Part shown: in pieces, positions 51,482-61,087 of the stretch
How the letters are laid out: every line of letters begins with the position of its first letter
Position numbering within the stretch: the stretch's first letter is position 1
Assembly: GCF_029961025.1 (NCBI RefSeq)
Contig: NZ_JASBVP010000002.1
Coordinates: 496,001 to 560,000 of the forward strand
Direction of reading: 5' to 3'
DNA: 64,000 bases
Source of the DNA: Mycobacterium sp.
GTDB lineage: Bacteria; Actinomycetota; Actinomycetes; Mycobacteriales; Mycobacteriaceae
Notes under the pieces: generated by a model
Seen by the model: only the letters and a program-made list of their open reading frames with translations
What the model was told of the DNA's origin: nothing
The model's database searches: none
Made by a program: the position numbers and the translations under genes

Positions 51482-52930
51482 TCAGTCGGTGTGCGGTAAG
51501 CCCACTTTCTCCAATGCGACCGGCGGAACATATCTACCTTCTAGCGTCCGATGCCACCATGCCCGATCGCGTAGCAGTTCCCGCCACGTGGTGAACCGGT
51601 ATCGGTACAGCTGGGCACGTACGTATCGTGGCGGAGCATCGGGGAACGGATTGTGCCGCAGCAAACGTAACGTCGGCGGGTCATTTTGCAACAGCCGCAC
51701 CAGGAATGGCGTGAGCCACTGATGTGCGTAGAGCGGTGAGATGGCGGCGAACCACATCAGCCAGTCCAGGCGCAGATGATACGGCGCCCACTGCGGGGGC
51801 AGCCGGCGCAGCGGACCGGGCTTGCCTTTAAATTCGTATTCCTTCCACGTCGTCTGTTCGGTGATCTCCTCCTCGTCGGTGCCCTCGATTACCACCTCTC
51901 GGCGCACACGCCCGACGCTCCCGAAAGCCCCGTAGGTATTGACCAGATGAAACGGGTTAAACGACATATTCATCCGTTGCTGGCTGGACATCAGGTTGCG
52001 CACCGGCCAGTAACTCAGGATCACCACCAGCACGGTGAAGGCGATCACCGATGCGGCGAACCACGTTGGCGTCCCGGGCAGCACCGGGGGCTTGGGCACT
52101 GGAAGCACCGCTGCTGCCGACGAGTTGTCGATCACGCTGCACGCCAAGATGATGGTCAGCCAGTTCAGCCAAGCGAAGTTGCCGGATGCCACCAGCCATA
52201 GCTGCGTGATGATGACGACGGCCGCCGCCGCGCTGGCGACCGGCTGCGGAGCAAACAACCCGAAGGGGACGACGAGCTGGGCGAAATGGTTGCCGGCAGC
52301 CTCAACACGGTGCAGCGGCTTGGGCAGGTGGTGAAAAAACCAACTCAGCGGCCCGGGCATGGGTTGCGTTTCATGGTGGTAGTACAGACATGTCAGGTTG
52401 CGCCAACAGGAATCGCCGCGCAGCTTGATCAGCCCCGCGCCGAACTCGAGCCGGAACAACAAAAACCGCGCCAACCACATCGTCAGCACCGGCGGCGCCG
52501 TGCGGTCGTTGCCGAGGAAGATCGCCAGGAATCCGGTCTCCAGCAGCAAGGACTCCCAGCCGAACGAATACCAGGTCTGTCCGACGTTGACGATGGACAA
52601 GTACAAGATCCACAACAGCAGCCACATCAGCATCGCTGCCCACAGCGGCAAGAGGTCGGCCGCACCCGCGGCGATCGCCGCGCTGACCGCCACACCGAGC
52701 CAGGAGACGGCGGCGAAGAGCCGGTCGGAGTAACGGAGATGGAAGATGCTCGGCGCCTCCCAGAAGGAGCGTCGTTGCAGATACCGAGGCACCGGCAGCA
52801 TCCCGTGTTCCCCGATCAGGGGACGAAACTGTCTCGCCGCCGCCAGGAAGGCGATCAGATAGATGGCCGCGACCCCGCGCTCCAGTACCAGCCTGCCCAG
52901 CCAATATTCAGGTGCCGTAAACCATCCCAT
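51482..52930 (-). CDS. Lipase-maturation-factor-like membrane protein
   Basis: A 482-residue membrane protein of the lipase maturation factor (LMF1) family. About eight helices occupy the first ~330 residues (FTVLVVILSYWPV is the last). The family motif NTYGAFGSVGRVRREVVIEG follows, then TTWKEYEFKGKPG and RLPPQWAPYHLRLDWLMWFAA. The bacterial role is unknown; in eukaryotes LMF1 helps lipases fold in the ER. It lies just downstream of aftD on the same strand, as Rv0235c does, and is of identical length to my memory of that protein. GAGGGG precedes the ATG. Confidence 0.9.
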   Translation of the reverse strand: MGWFTAPEYWLGRLVLERGVAAIYLIAFLAAARQFRPLIGEHGMLPVPRYLQRRSFWEAPSIFHLRYSDRLFAAVSWLGVAVSAAIAAGAADLLPLWAAMLMWLLLWILYLSIVNVGQTWYSFGWESLLLETGFLAIFLGNDRTAPPVLTMWLARFLLFRLEFGAGLIKLRGDSCWRNLTCLYYHHETQPMPGPLSWFFHHLPKPLHRVEAAGNHFAQLVVPFGLFAPQPVASAAAAVVIITQLWLVASGNFAWLNWLTIILACSVIDNSSAAAVLPVPKPPVLPGTPTWFAASVIAFTVLVVILSYWPVRNLMSSQQRMNMSFNPFHLVNTYGAFGSVGRVRREVVIEGTDEEEITEQTTWKEYEFKGKPGPLRRLPPQWAPYHLRLDWLMWFAAISPLYAHQWLTPFLVRLLQNDPPTLRLLRHNPFPDAPPRYVRAQLYRYRFTTWRELLRDRAWWHRTLEGRYVPPVALEKVGLPHTD

Positions 52931-53021
52931 GCCCGCAACCCCTCAGAGGATGGACGTTCGTAGTCGATCTTCCCGCGTAACCGGCCCACTCGGCCAGCAA
53001 ACGGTCGTGGCGAGGAAGCAA

Positions 53022-56000
53022 TCAGGGAGTGCGCGGCTCCTTCTCGGGCCGGTGGCCGGCCCGCATCGTCGCCGACGCGGCAAGGGCGGCAAGCGAAACC
53101 AGCGCCAGCAGTTGTACGGCCGCCGAATGCCCGGCGTAGCCGTCGACCGAGCGCCAGGGATGCCGGGACAGCGCGGCCCCGGACAGAATCAGCCCGGCGG
53201 CGCTCAACCCGACAGTGGTCGCGTCACGCAACCGCTGCCGGTTGCGCAGCGCGTACCGCAGCGCAAGCGCCGCGCCGAAAACGGCGATCCCCGCCGCGCC
53301 GGCGATCACCGCCCCGGCCGCCAACATCGCAACCACCACCGTGCGCCCGGGCGCCCAGGGGGTGGCGGGCTCACCGCCGCCGCAAGCTCGCCGCGCCGGC
53401 CACCATGTCAGCAGGACCAACAGCGGCAGCAAGGCCAACCCGGCGGCCAGCCCCGTGCGATACAGCGAATTGGAGGCGAAGGTCAAGGTGATCGCGCCGG
53501 ACATCCCCGCCGGCAGTACCCAGCCCTGCTGCCACCCGTTGACGGCGACCGGCGTCAGCCGACTGCCGTCACCGGCGCGGGCCACCCAGCCGGGGTTGAT
53601 GCTTTCCGGCACCACCAGCACCCGAGAGGTCGCCGCCGCGGGTGCCCGCACCACGCGGCGGGCGGCACCCCATGCCACAATGTCAGCGGGAATCGTTGTG
53701 GCGGTGGGTAACTCGCCGATCAACGGGTTGGACAGCTGAACGCTATCAACCATGAATGCGTCCCCTGGGCTGATCATCAGCTCCTGCTGACCGGCCGGCA
53801 GCATGATCGGCCGGTGATCACAGAGTTGGGCGGCAACCGGTTGGCCGTCGAGCAGCGCGCCCACCGTGGTCGTGACCGAGGTATGCACGAATCGCCCGGC
53901 GACCGCAACGACGGGGCCGTGAGCACAGTCGACGGCGATCTGGCGCATCCGGTTGCCGGCGGCATCGGCGGGCGCCACCGGTGTCCCGCCGGGACCGAGA
54001 ACCGCGACCTCGGCCAGCCCCGGCGGCTTGAGCTGATCGAAACCCAGTGCGGTGCGGTCGATCACGTCATCCCAGTCGAGCAGGCTGACGGTGACGGTGT
54101 CGGTGACCCGGGGTTTCAGCGGCAGGGTCTGTGGTACACCGGTCGCGCCGGCGCCGAATTTCAGGTGGTGGACCTGCGGTCCGTCACCCAGGTTGACGGC
54201 CACCACCGTCGGGCGGGCGGGCGCCGCCGTGTCTGAAACCGCTGCTTCTTCCCGACTCGCTTGCCCGGCTGGTCCCCGGGCCGTTGGATGGTCCGCATCA
54301 TCAGCGGACGGGACCGCTGGAGTCGGCGCCGTCGCTGTCGACCCGCTAGGGGTCAGCCGCAACCCGGTCACCTCGGTGGGCCGGGGAAGGGTGAGGGTGA
54401 GCGTCGGCGGGGTCTTGTGTTGCACGACGCGTTGCGGGGCGGTCCATGCGGTGGCCGGATCGCCGTCGGTCGCGGCGTATGCCGAGCCCAGGACGTCGAC
54501 CATGTCGGAATCACCGTGTGCCCGGGTAGTGCCCGGCTGGGCGATCAGGTCGGCGAGCGTGGGACCCTGCCGCGCGCGCACCCACACCAGCGGGGACACC
54601 GGGATCGGATGCGGCACGCTCAGCGTGCGGCTGAAAGTCCCCGGTTCTTCGGCGGTGAGCGCCATCGATGGTGCGCAGCGCACACTGTCGGGTCCCTCGG
54701 CACAGCCGGGTCGGCCCGGCAGCCCCACTCCCAGATCCCATCGCGCGACGGCGGCGTTCTGCGGCGGGGCGGGAACCAGCACGGTGTGCCGAAGCTCGAC
54801 CGGGTGGGCAAAGCCGGACGCGTCGTACTGGGTGACCGCCAGGTCGGTGATGCCGAACTGCACCCCGGCGGACCCGTCTTCGGTGCCGACCGCGGTGATC
54901 CGCACCCAGGGGGTTTCGCCGTAAGGCAGGGCCGCGGTGAGCGGCTTACCGGCTTCGTCGAACCGCAGCGTGGTGGTTCCGTTGACGGTGGCGATCTCGA
55001 CCCGGCGGACCTGGGCTCCGACGGCCGTCGCGCTGGGTGTCAGCGTGATGACGGCGTTTGTCACCGGGTGGTCGAAATCCACTTGCAGCCATTGGCCGAC
55101 GGCGGATTGCAGCGCGTTGGACACCCAGGCGGTCGTCGGGTCGCCGTCGATGGCGGCCGCTGGCGAGGTTGCCGGAGCGACGTCGGGCAGCGAAGTGGAA
55201 TCCGAGGACGAGCTGGATGCGCTGAGCCGCCCGCCGCTCCAGCTCCCGAAGACCATCTCGGCTCCCGGAACGGGGTAGTCGGGGACCCGGTTGTAGGTGT
55301 GCCTGGGGTCGCCGACGGCTCGGATCGCCGACGAGTGGTTGTCGACCCGGCCGTAGTCGGTTTCCCGGGACAGCGGGGTGTCGGTGACGGTCACCACCGG
55401 CGCGGGCAGACCGGCACGCCGGGCATCCGCGGTCAACAACACCGGACCCAGCGGGGGCTCGTCCAGCTGCCGGCGGTGCTCGTCGAGACGAAGCAACACT
55501 TCAGGACCGCCGTCGACGCGGGCCAGCCGATCGATGTCGGCGAAATATGGGGCAACGGGGGCGCCGGCATCGCCGGCCCGGTAAATCACCCGGTAAATCT
55601 CCAGGGCGGGATATCGTGGCCGCAGCCCGCTGTCGCTGACGAAGCCCGACACGGCGCCGGGTCCGACCAGGGGGCCGAACTGCGCCACCTTCTGCAACCG
55701 CGGCGACCCGGTAATGGCGCGGTGCACCAGAATCGGCCGGGCCGACCGTGAGGTTTCGGGGTCCAGGTCGTTGCGCACCACCACATACGAGACGCCCTGG
55801 CGAGCCAGGGTGTCGGCCAGACCGGCGGACGGCTGGCCGGCAGCGAGCAGCCGCTGCACCGAATCCAGGGCCCGGATGGCCTGCGGCGGGATCAACGGGA
55901 TGGAGTCTCGCACCCCCCACGGGCCGCTGCCGAGCACCTGCAGTGGCTCGTCATGGCTGGTGCCCCACCCCTGGATGGCAAACGGCGCGCCGGGCACCAC

Positions 56001-57485
56001 GAGCACCCGCCCGGGGTGCGGGGTGCCAATGTTGTGCTCGGCGAGCCAGTCCGCAGCGTCGTGCCAGTACTGCGGGATCGCGCGGAACGTGCCGGGTGGG
56101 GTGAGCCGGCCCGTCCACGCCGGCGACGTGCTGACCGCCAGGGCCGTGAGCACGACAATGCCGGCTGCGACTCGCTTGTCGTGTTCCGGGTGGGCGAACG
56201 CGTGACTCCACTCCCGCAGCGGTGCGCTGCCCGGCAACGGTATTCGTCCCAGCAGCCGAGCCAACCCCAGCACCAGCGGGAGCCGGATCACCGGCTCCAG
56301 CTTGTGGACGTTGCGCACCGGTGCGCCCCCGGCGTCTAAAAACACCTGCACCTGATGCGCCAGCGGGGAGCCCAGGCCACCGGCATAGCCGGCCGCCAGC
56401 ACAACCACCCCGATGAGCAGCATCGTTATCAGCCGTCCGCGGGCCGGCATGTCGGGCATCGCCAGCCCGGCCAGCCCGGCGGCGGCGACCAGGCAGGTGC
56501 CCAGGATCGCCACGGAGCCGGTAACCAGCGGCGCACCGGCGGTGGCCATCGGCGCCACGAACGGTGTCCAGCCTGCGGTGCCGCGCAGCATCTCGGTCAG
56601 CGACATCCACTGAGTCGTGACACCGGACGATTCGATGAAGTCCAAAAACGGTGGGCTGACACGGCGCATCAGGCCCAGCGCCAGCAGCCACCACAGCATG
56701 GCCAGCGTCAGGGCCAGCAGCGACCAGGCGGTATACCGCCACCACAACCGGTTGGGCCGGTGGCAGGCCCACCAGATCACCGCGGGCAGGCAAGCCGCCA
56801 GGGTGGCGACGGCATTGACCGCCCCCATCATCGCCACCGCCAGCCCGGCCTGCGCGGCCAGCACCCGCACGGACCTGCCCGACTCGGCCCGCAACGCCAC
56901 AACGGTGGGCAGCAGCACCCAGGGCGCCAGCATCATCGGGAGGGTCTCCGACGAGATCGACCCGAGAGTGCTCAGCACCCGCGGTGAGAGCGCGAACGCC
57001 GCGGCGGCGATCACCCGCGATGTCGGGCTGCCGACGCCCAGCGCTTCGGCGACCCGCAACAGTCCCCAAAACCCGACGGTCAGCAGAAGTGCCCACCATA
57101 GTCGCTGGGTGAGCCAGCCGGGTATTCCCAGCAGGTGGCCCATCACAAAGAACGCGCCGTGTGGAAACAGATAGCCGTAGGCCTGGTTTTGGGTTTGCCC
57201 GAACGGCAGGTCGCTGGCCCACAGGTTGGTTGCGCGGGCCAAAAAGCGCAGCGGGTTGACGGTGAGATCCAGCTTGGTGTCAGGGGAGATCCGCCCGGGG
57301 GACTGCAGGCAGCACAGCGCCAGCGCGACCGCCCCGGCCAGCCACACCCAGTGTCGCGACAGCGGCACCACAGCAGACGGCGCCGCGTGGGGGGACGGGG
57401 CACTCGGTAACGATCCGACTGGCGGGCTCACCCCGGAATCCCGCCGGCAGCCCCACACCTGACCGCCGAGCGCGGTCCGCATCAT
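53022..57485 (-). CDS. aftD: Arabinofuranosyltransferase AftD
   Basis: A 1487-residue GT-C arabinofuranosyltransferase that adds arabinose from decaprenyl-phosphoryl arabinose to the arabinan of arabinogalactan and lipoarabinomannan. The N-terminal ~450 residues carry about 11 helices; ISPDTKLDLTVNPLRFLARA holds the loop with the acidic catalytic residue. The long periplasmic part contains several discoidin-like carbohydrate-binding modules (e.g. PTTAWVSNALQSAVGQWLQV, DPATAWTAPQRVVQ), and two or more helices close the C-terminus (LALLPLLVLLTWW). ATG 57485 or 57482 follows the Rv0236A stop by about eight bases. Homologue: Rv0236c, slightly shorter. Confidence 0.93.
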   Translation of the reverse strand: MMRTALGGQVWGCRRDSGVSPPVGSLPSAPSPHAAPSAVVPLSRHWVWLAGAVALALCCLQSPGRISPDTKLDLTVNPLRFLARATNLWASDLPFGQTQNQAYGYLFPHGAFFVMGHLLGIPGWLTQRLWWALLLTVGFWGLLRVAEALGVGSPTSRVIAAAAFALSPRVLSTLGSISSETLPMMLAPWVLLPTVVALRAESGRSVRVLAAQAGLAVAMMGAVNAVATLAACLPAVIWWACHRPNRLWWRYTAWSLLALTLAMLWWLLALGLMRRVSPPFLDFIESSGVTTQWMSLTEMLRGTAGWTPFVAPMATAGAPLVTGSVAILGTCLVAAAGLAGLAMPDMPARGRLITMLLIGVVVLAAGYAGGLGSPLAHQVQVFLDAGGAPVRNVHKLEPVIRLPLVLGLARLLGRIPLPGSAPLREWSHAFAHPEHDKRVAAGIVVLTALAVSTSPAWTGRLTPPGTFRAIPQYWHDAADWLAEHNIGTPHPGRVLVVPGAPFAIQGWGTSHDEPLQVLGSGPWGVRDSIPLIPPQAIRALDSVQRLLAAGQPSAGLADTLARQGVSYVVVRNDLDPETSRSARPILVHRAITGSPRLQKVAQFGPLVGPGAVSGFVSDSGLRPRYPALEIYRVIYRAGDAGAPVAPYFADIDRLARVDGGPEVLLRLDEHRRQLDEPPLGPVLLTADARRAGLPAPVVTVTDTPLSRETDYGRVDNHSSAIRAVGDPRHTYNRVPDYPVPGAEMVFGSWSGGRLSASSSSSDSTSLPDVAPATSPAAAIDGDPTTAWVSNALQSAVGQWLQVDFDHPVTNAVITLTPSATAVGAQVRRVEIATVNGTTTLRFDEAGKPLTAALPYGETPWVRITAVGTEDGSAGVQFGITDLAVTQYDASGFAHPVELRHTVLVPAPPQNAAVARWDLGVGLPGRPGCAEGPDSVRCAPSMALTAEEPGTFSRTLSVPHPIPVSPLVWVRARQGPTLADLIAQPGTTRAHGDSDMVDVLGSAYAATDGDPATAWTAPQRVVQHKTPPTLTLTLPRPTEVTGLRLTPSGSTATAPTPAVPSADDADHPTARGPAGQASREEAAVSDTAAPARPTVVAVNLGDGPQVHHLKFGAGATGVPQTLPLKPRVTDTVTVSLLDWDDVIDRTALGFDQLKPPGLAEVAVLGPGGTPVAPADAAGNRMRQIAVDCAHGPVVAVAGRFVHTSVTTTVGALLDGQPVAAQLCDHRPIMLPAGQQELMISPGDAFMVDSVQLSNPLIGELPTATTIPADIVAWGAARRVVRAPAAATSRVLVVPESINPGWVARAGDGSRLTPVAVNGWQQGWVLPAGMSGAITLTFASNSLYRTGLAAGLALLPLLVLLTWWPARRACGGGEPATPWAPGRTVVVAMLAAGAVIAGAAGIAVFGAALALRYALRNRQRLRDATTVGLSAAGLILSGAALSRHPWRSVDGYAGHSAAVQLLALVSLAALAASATMRAGHRPEKEPRTP

Positions 57486-57492
57486 CGACCGG

Positions 57493-57666
57493 CTAGCTAC
57501 GGTTGCCGTACTCGACCCGGTTGAGCACCGAGGACGCCGGATCACCGCCGGGCAGCGGGGGCCTGGTGTTCTGCTCCACCATCAGGGTGATCCCGAAGAT
57601 CGCGGCCGCACCCAGCAACAGGCCAACCACGATGCTGGCGACGGCGGGCACAACGAACCGGTTCAT
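57493..57666 (-). CDS. Small membrane protein, Rv0236A-like
   Basis: A 57-residue protein starting MNRFVVPAVASIVVGLLLG. One helix (VVPAVASIVVGLLLGAAAIFGITLMV) is followed by a ~27-residue polar tail ending NRVEYGNRS, probably outside the cytoplasm. AGGAG seven bases before the ATG supports translation. It lies immediately upstream of aftD in the same direction, as Rv0236A does, with the same length as I recall. It may assist AftD or anchor it, but its function is unknown. The helix could also be an uncleaved signal peptide. Confidence 0.88.
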   Translation of the reverse strand: MNRFVVPAVASIVVGLLLGAAAIFGITLMVEQNTRPPLPGGDPASSVLNRVEYGNRS

Positions 57667-57857
57667 CGAGGGCTCCTGGAGGTCTCGGTCGTGGTTGTCG
57701 CCAACCTAGCAGACCCACGGTAGCCACTATCCGCGCCGATATCGGCCGCATGACCCCATCACGCATTGCCCGACTTTTTCGCGGGCCGTCTTCAGCGCGC
57801 ACGGCCCCCGGACGGGTTGGCACCGCCAGACCGCCCGGGTCATGACACCATGAGCCG

Positions 57858-58994
57858 GTGGCGACTGGACGGATCCTCGCTGTGCTGGCCGCGGCGTCGG
57901 TGCTGGCGGGAGCGTGCGGGCACGGTGAACGACCCGCGGCCCCGGTGAAACCGCTCCCCGCGCCCACCCGCGCGGCACCGGGCTGCCCGGATGTGACGGC
58001 CCTTCCCGTTCGTGACAAGCTGGCCCAGCTGCTGATGGTGGGGGTACGCAACGCCGCCGACGCCAGGGCGGTAGTCGCCGAGCACCATGTGGGAGGAATC
58101 TTCATCGGCAGCTGGACGGACCTATCCATGCTGACCGACGGCTCATTGGGCGATATCGCCGGTGGAGCGGGCCCGCTGGCGCTGGCGGTCAGCGTCGACG
58201 AGGAAGGCGGGCGGGTGTCAAGGTTGTCACCGCTGATCGGCGCGGCGCCCGCTCCGCGGATGTTGGCGCAGACCCACACCCCCGACGAGGTCTACGCCGT
58301 GGCGTTGGACCGGGGCCGCAAAATGCGCCGCCTCGGTATCACCGTCGACTTCGCGCCGGTGGTCGACGTCACCGACGCCCCGGCCGACACCGTGATCGGC
58401 GACCGGTCGTTCGGCTCCGACCCCGCCACCGTCACCGCCTACGCCGGAGCCTATGCGCGCGGCCTGCGGGACGCCGGTCTGCTTCCCGTGCTCAAGCATT
58501 TCCCCGGGCACGGGCATGGCTCGGGCGACTCGCACACCGGAGCGGTCACCACACCACCACTCGACGAGCTGCTGCGCAGCGATCTGGTGCCCTACCGGAG
58601 CCTGGTCGGACAGGCCCCGGTCGGGGTGATGATGGGTCACCTGCAGGTTCCCGGGCTGACCGGCGACGAACCGGCCAGTCTCAGCCCCGCAGCGGTGGCG
58701 TTGCTGCGCCGCGGCACCGGCTACGGGGCCCCGCCTTTCAATGGGCCGGTGTTCAGCGACGACCTGTCCAGCATGGTCGCGGTCAACAGTCGCTACGGTG
58801 TGCCCGAGGCGGTGTTGCGCAGCCTGCAGGCCGGTGTCGACACCGCGCTGTGGGTCAGCACCGAGGAGGTGCCAGCGGTGCTGGATCGGCTGGAGAAGGC
58901 GTTGGCCGCCGGTCAGTTGGCGATGCCGGCGATCAACGCATCGGTGTCGCGCATGGCGGCGGTGAAGGGATCGAACACGCAGTGCGGGCGCTGA
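57858..58994 (+). CDS. lpqI: Beta-N-acetylglucosaminidase lipoprotein LpqI
   Basis: A 378-residue exported lipoprotein of glycoside hydrolase family 3 (NagZ-like). The signal peptide ends at the lipobox LAGAC (Cys20). VDEEGGRVSRL is the first substrate motif and KHFPGHGHGSGDSHTG (~213-228) carries the Lys, His and Asp-His dyad of NagZ enzymes. FSDDLSSMVAV contains the catalytic aspartate. It releases GlcNAc from peptidoglycan fragments at the cell surface and takes part in wall recycling. GTG 57858 is the start. Homologue: Rv0237. Confidence 0.93.
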   Translation: MATGRILAVLAAASVLAGACGHGERPAAPVKPLPAPTRAAPGCPDVTALPVRDKLAQLLMVGVRNAADARAVVAEHHVGGIFIGSWTDLSMLTDGSLGDIAGGAGPLALAVSVDEEGGRVSRLSPLIGAAPAPRMLAQTHTPDEVYAVALDRGRKMRRLGITVDFAPVVDVTDAPADTVIGDRSFGSDPATVTAYAGAYARGLRDAGLLPVLKHFPGHGHGSGDSHTGAVTTPPLDELLRSDLVPYRSLVGQAPVGVMMGHLQVPGLTGDEPASLSPAAVALLRRGTGYGAPPFNGPVFSDDLSSMVAVNSRYGVPEAVLRSLQAGVDTALWVSTEEVPAVLDRLEKALAAGQLAMPAINASVSRMAAVKGSNTQCGR

Positions 58995-59103
58995 TGTGAG
59001 TGCCAGATGTGAGTGCCAGCCGCCACCGCGCTTAGTCTGGAGTCGGCCGGCGGTGGTGAAACCGCCCAACCGGCCGGTGTCACAGCGGTAAGAGGGGCAG
59101 GGC

Positions 59104-59745
59104 ATGGCAGGCGGGACCAAACGGCTACCTCGTGCTGTCCGCGAACAGCAGATGCTCGACGCCGCCGTGCAGATGTTCTCCGTCAACGGCTACCACGAGA
59201 CCTCGATGGACTCCATAGCGGCGGCGGCGCAGATCTCCAAGCCAATGCTCTACCTGTATTACGGCTCCAAGGAAGAGTTGTTCGGCGCCTGTCTCAACCG
59301 CGAGCTGACCCGGTTCATCGACGCCATCAGAGCGGATATCGATCCGGACCAAAATCCAAAGGAATTGCTGCGCAACACTATCGCGTCGTTTCTGCACTAT
59401 ATCGACGCCAACCGGGCGTCGTGGATCGTGATGTACACCCAGGCCACCAGTTCGCAAGCGTTCGCGCACACCGTGCGTGAAGGACGTGAGCGGATCACCG
59501 AACTGGTGGCCGGGCTGCTGCGGGCGGGAACCCGCCATCCAGATCCGAACACCAACTTCGAGGTGATGGCCGCGGCGCTCGTGGGGGCGGGTGAAGCCGT
59601 GGCGGCCCGGCTCAGCACCGGCGACACCGACGTCGATGAGGCGGCCGAGTTGATGATCAATCTGTTTTGGCGTGGCCTTAAAGGCGCGCCGTCCGAGCGC
59701 GACGCGGTCGACACCGAGCCCCGGGTGGTCACCGGCTCAGGCTAG
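59104..59745 (+). CDS. TetR family regulator, Rv0238-like
   Basis: A 213-residue TetR-type repressor. The DNA-binding domain covers residues ~10-55: MLDAAVQMFSVNGYHETSMD and QISKPMLYLYYGSKEELF. A C-terminal WHG-like ligand domain follows (ASWIVMYTQATSSQAFAHTV). AGAGGGGCAGGG precedes the ATG. It may be co-transcribed with lpqI, 108 bases upstream. Target genes are unknown; the palindrome between fabG4 and fadA2, 4 kb away, is one candidate site. Homologue: Rv0238. Confidence 0.92.
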   Translation: MAGGTKRLPRAVREQQMLDAAVQMFSVNGYHETSMDSIAAAAQISKPMLYLYYGSKEELFGACLNRELTRFIDAIRADIDPDQNPKELLRNTIASFLHYIDANRASWIVMYTQATSSQAFAHTVREGRERITELVAGLLRAGTRHPDPNTNFEVMAAALVGAGEAVAARLSTGDTDVDEAAELMINLFWRGLKGAPSERDAVDTEPRVVTGSG

Positions 59746-59785
59746 CTCACGGCCACTCAGGTTCGCGGCCACCGGTTCGTTGGCA

Positions 59786-59791
59786 TACATT
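59786..59791 (+). promoter_or_regulatory. -10 element of the CLC gene
   Basis: TACATT lies exactly six bases (CGTGCG) before GTG 59798. It predicts a leaderless mRNA for the CLC protein and supports that start over longer frames that run back into the TetR gene. Confidence 0.6.
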
Positions 59792-59797
59792 CGTGCG

Positions 59798-61039
59798 GTG
59801 GCCCGCCGCAATCTCGATTTCTTCTGCGCGGTGGTCATCGTCGGGTTGCTGGCCGGGATCGCGGGGCTATCGGCGACCCTGCTGCTGCGTTTCGTCGAGC
59901 ACCTTACCTACCACTACACCTTCGGCTCGCTGCTCAGCGGAGTCATCGGCAGCAGTCCGGTGCGCCGCGCGGCGGGGCCGATGCTCGGCGGCGCGCTGGC
60001 TGGCCTGGGTTGGTGGCTGCTGCGAGGCCGGGCCGACGTGCCGCCGCTGACCAAGGTCATCGCGGGCCATCATCGGGTGCCGAGGCTGCCGTGGAGCGTT
60101 GACGCGGCGTTGCAGGTGCTGCTGGTGGGTTCTGGCGCGTCCCTAGGCCGGGAAGGGGCTCCCCGTCAATTCGCTGCCGCCCTGGCCGATCTGGGCATCG
60201 GATGGTTGCAGCGACTGTCACCCCGTGATCGCGAGATCCTGCTGGCGTGCGCGGCCGGCGCCGGGTTAGGCGCGGTCTATGCCGTTCCGCTGGGTGGCGC
60301 GCTTTTCGCGCTGCGCATCGTGCTGAAAACATGGCAGCCGCGGGCACTGGGCGCGGCGTTGATCTCCTCCAGCCTGGCGGTTGCGGTCGGCTCGTTCGCG
60401 ACGGCCGATCGCCCGATCCTAGATTGGCCTAGCGCACACGTGTCCTATTTGCTGACCGGCTACACCCTGGCGGTGGCGCCGTTCTGCTTCCTCGTCGGCT
60501 GGGGATTCAATCGGATTACGTCGGCGGCCTATCCGTTGACACCGAAGCGGTCCTGGACGCTGGTTCCGGCGATCGCCGCCGCAGGTTTGCTGACCGGGAT
60601 TTGCTCGCACTGGTGGCCCGAATTGCCCGGTAACGGCAGAAGCATCTTGACCGTGAGCTTAAACAGCGGGATGACCCTGATCGCGGCGGCGGTAATCCTG
60701 GTTCTGAAACCACTGCTGACCGCGCTGTTCTTGCGAGCCGGTGGCACCGGCGGGATGCTCACCCCGTCACTTGCCACCGGCGCGGCAGCGGGATCGCTGC
60801 TCGTGCTCGCGATCAACGCCGCGGCCAGCATGGACATTCACGTCCCCACGGCCTCGTTGGCCGGTGCGGCCGCGGTGCTGGCGGTAACTCAGCGCGCGCC
60901 GGTGTGGGCGGCGATTTTCGTGTGGGAGCTTTCTCACCCCCCGTTATGGCTGTTTGTGGTTTTTCTTGCCGCCGCCGTCGGCACGCACGGACTACAGGTG
61001 CTAAGCGAACGCCGTCGCGTCCTCGTGGCGATACGCTGA
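59798..61039 (+). CDS. CLC-type chloride channel/antiporter
   Basis: A 413-residue CLC family protein with about ten helices. The gating glutamate motif reads GASLGREGAPRQFAAAL, a GREGAP variant of GREGP. LACAAGAGLGAVYAVPLGGALFAL is the conserved dimer-facing region, and GGTGGMLTPSLATGA the second selectivity loop. The first selectivity motif GSGIP is not evident; VPPLTKVIAGHH stands there. There are no C-terminal CBS domains. It may exchange anions for protons. It has no clear counterpart at this place in the reference block, where a toxin-antitoxin pair sits. Confidence 0.85.
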   Translation: MARRNLDFFCAVVIVGLLAGIAGLSATLLLRFVEHLTYHYTFGSLLSGVIGSSPVRRAAGPMLGGALAGLGWWLLRGRADVPPLTKVIAGHHRVPRLPWSVDAALQVLLVGSGASLGREGAPRQFAAALADLGIGWLQRLSPRDREILLACAAGAGLGAVYAVPLGGALFALRIVLKTWQPRALGAALISSSLAVAVGSFATADRPILDWPSAHVSYLLTGYTLAVAPFCFLVGWGFNRITSAAYPLTPKRSWTLVPAIAAAGLLTGICSHWWPELPGNGRSILTVSLNSGMTLIAAAVILVLKPLLTALFLRAGGTGGMLTPSLATGAAAGSLLVLAINAAASMDIHVPTASLAGAAAVLAVTQRAPVWAAIFVWELSHPPLWLFVVFLAAAVGTHGLQVLSERRRVLVAIR

Positions 61040-61087
61040 CTCTGACCGAAACGTTGCCATCGTGCGGTCGCTGGGAACGCTTTGGGT

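Noticed and set aside
54261..55751. 496-codon open frame on the plus strand
   Set aside because: Antisense to aftD; no domain and no start signal.
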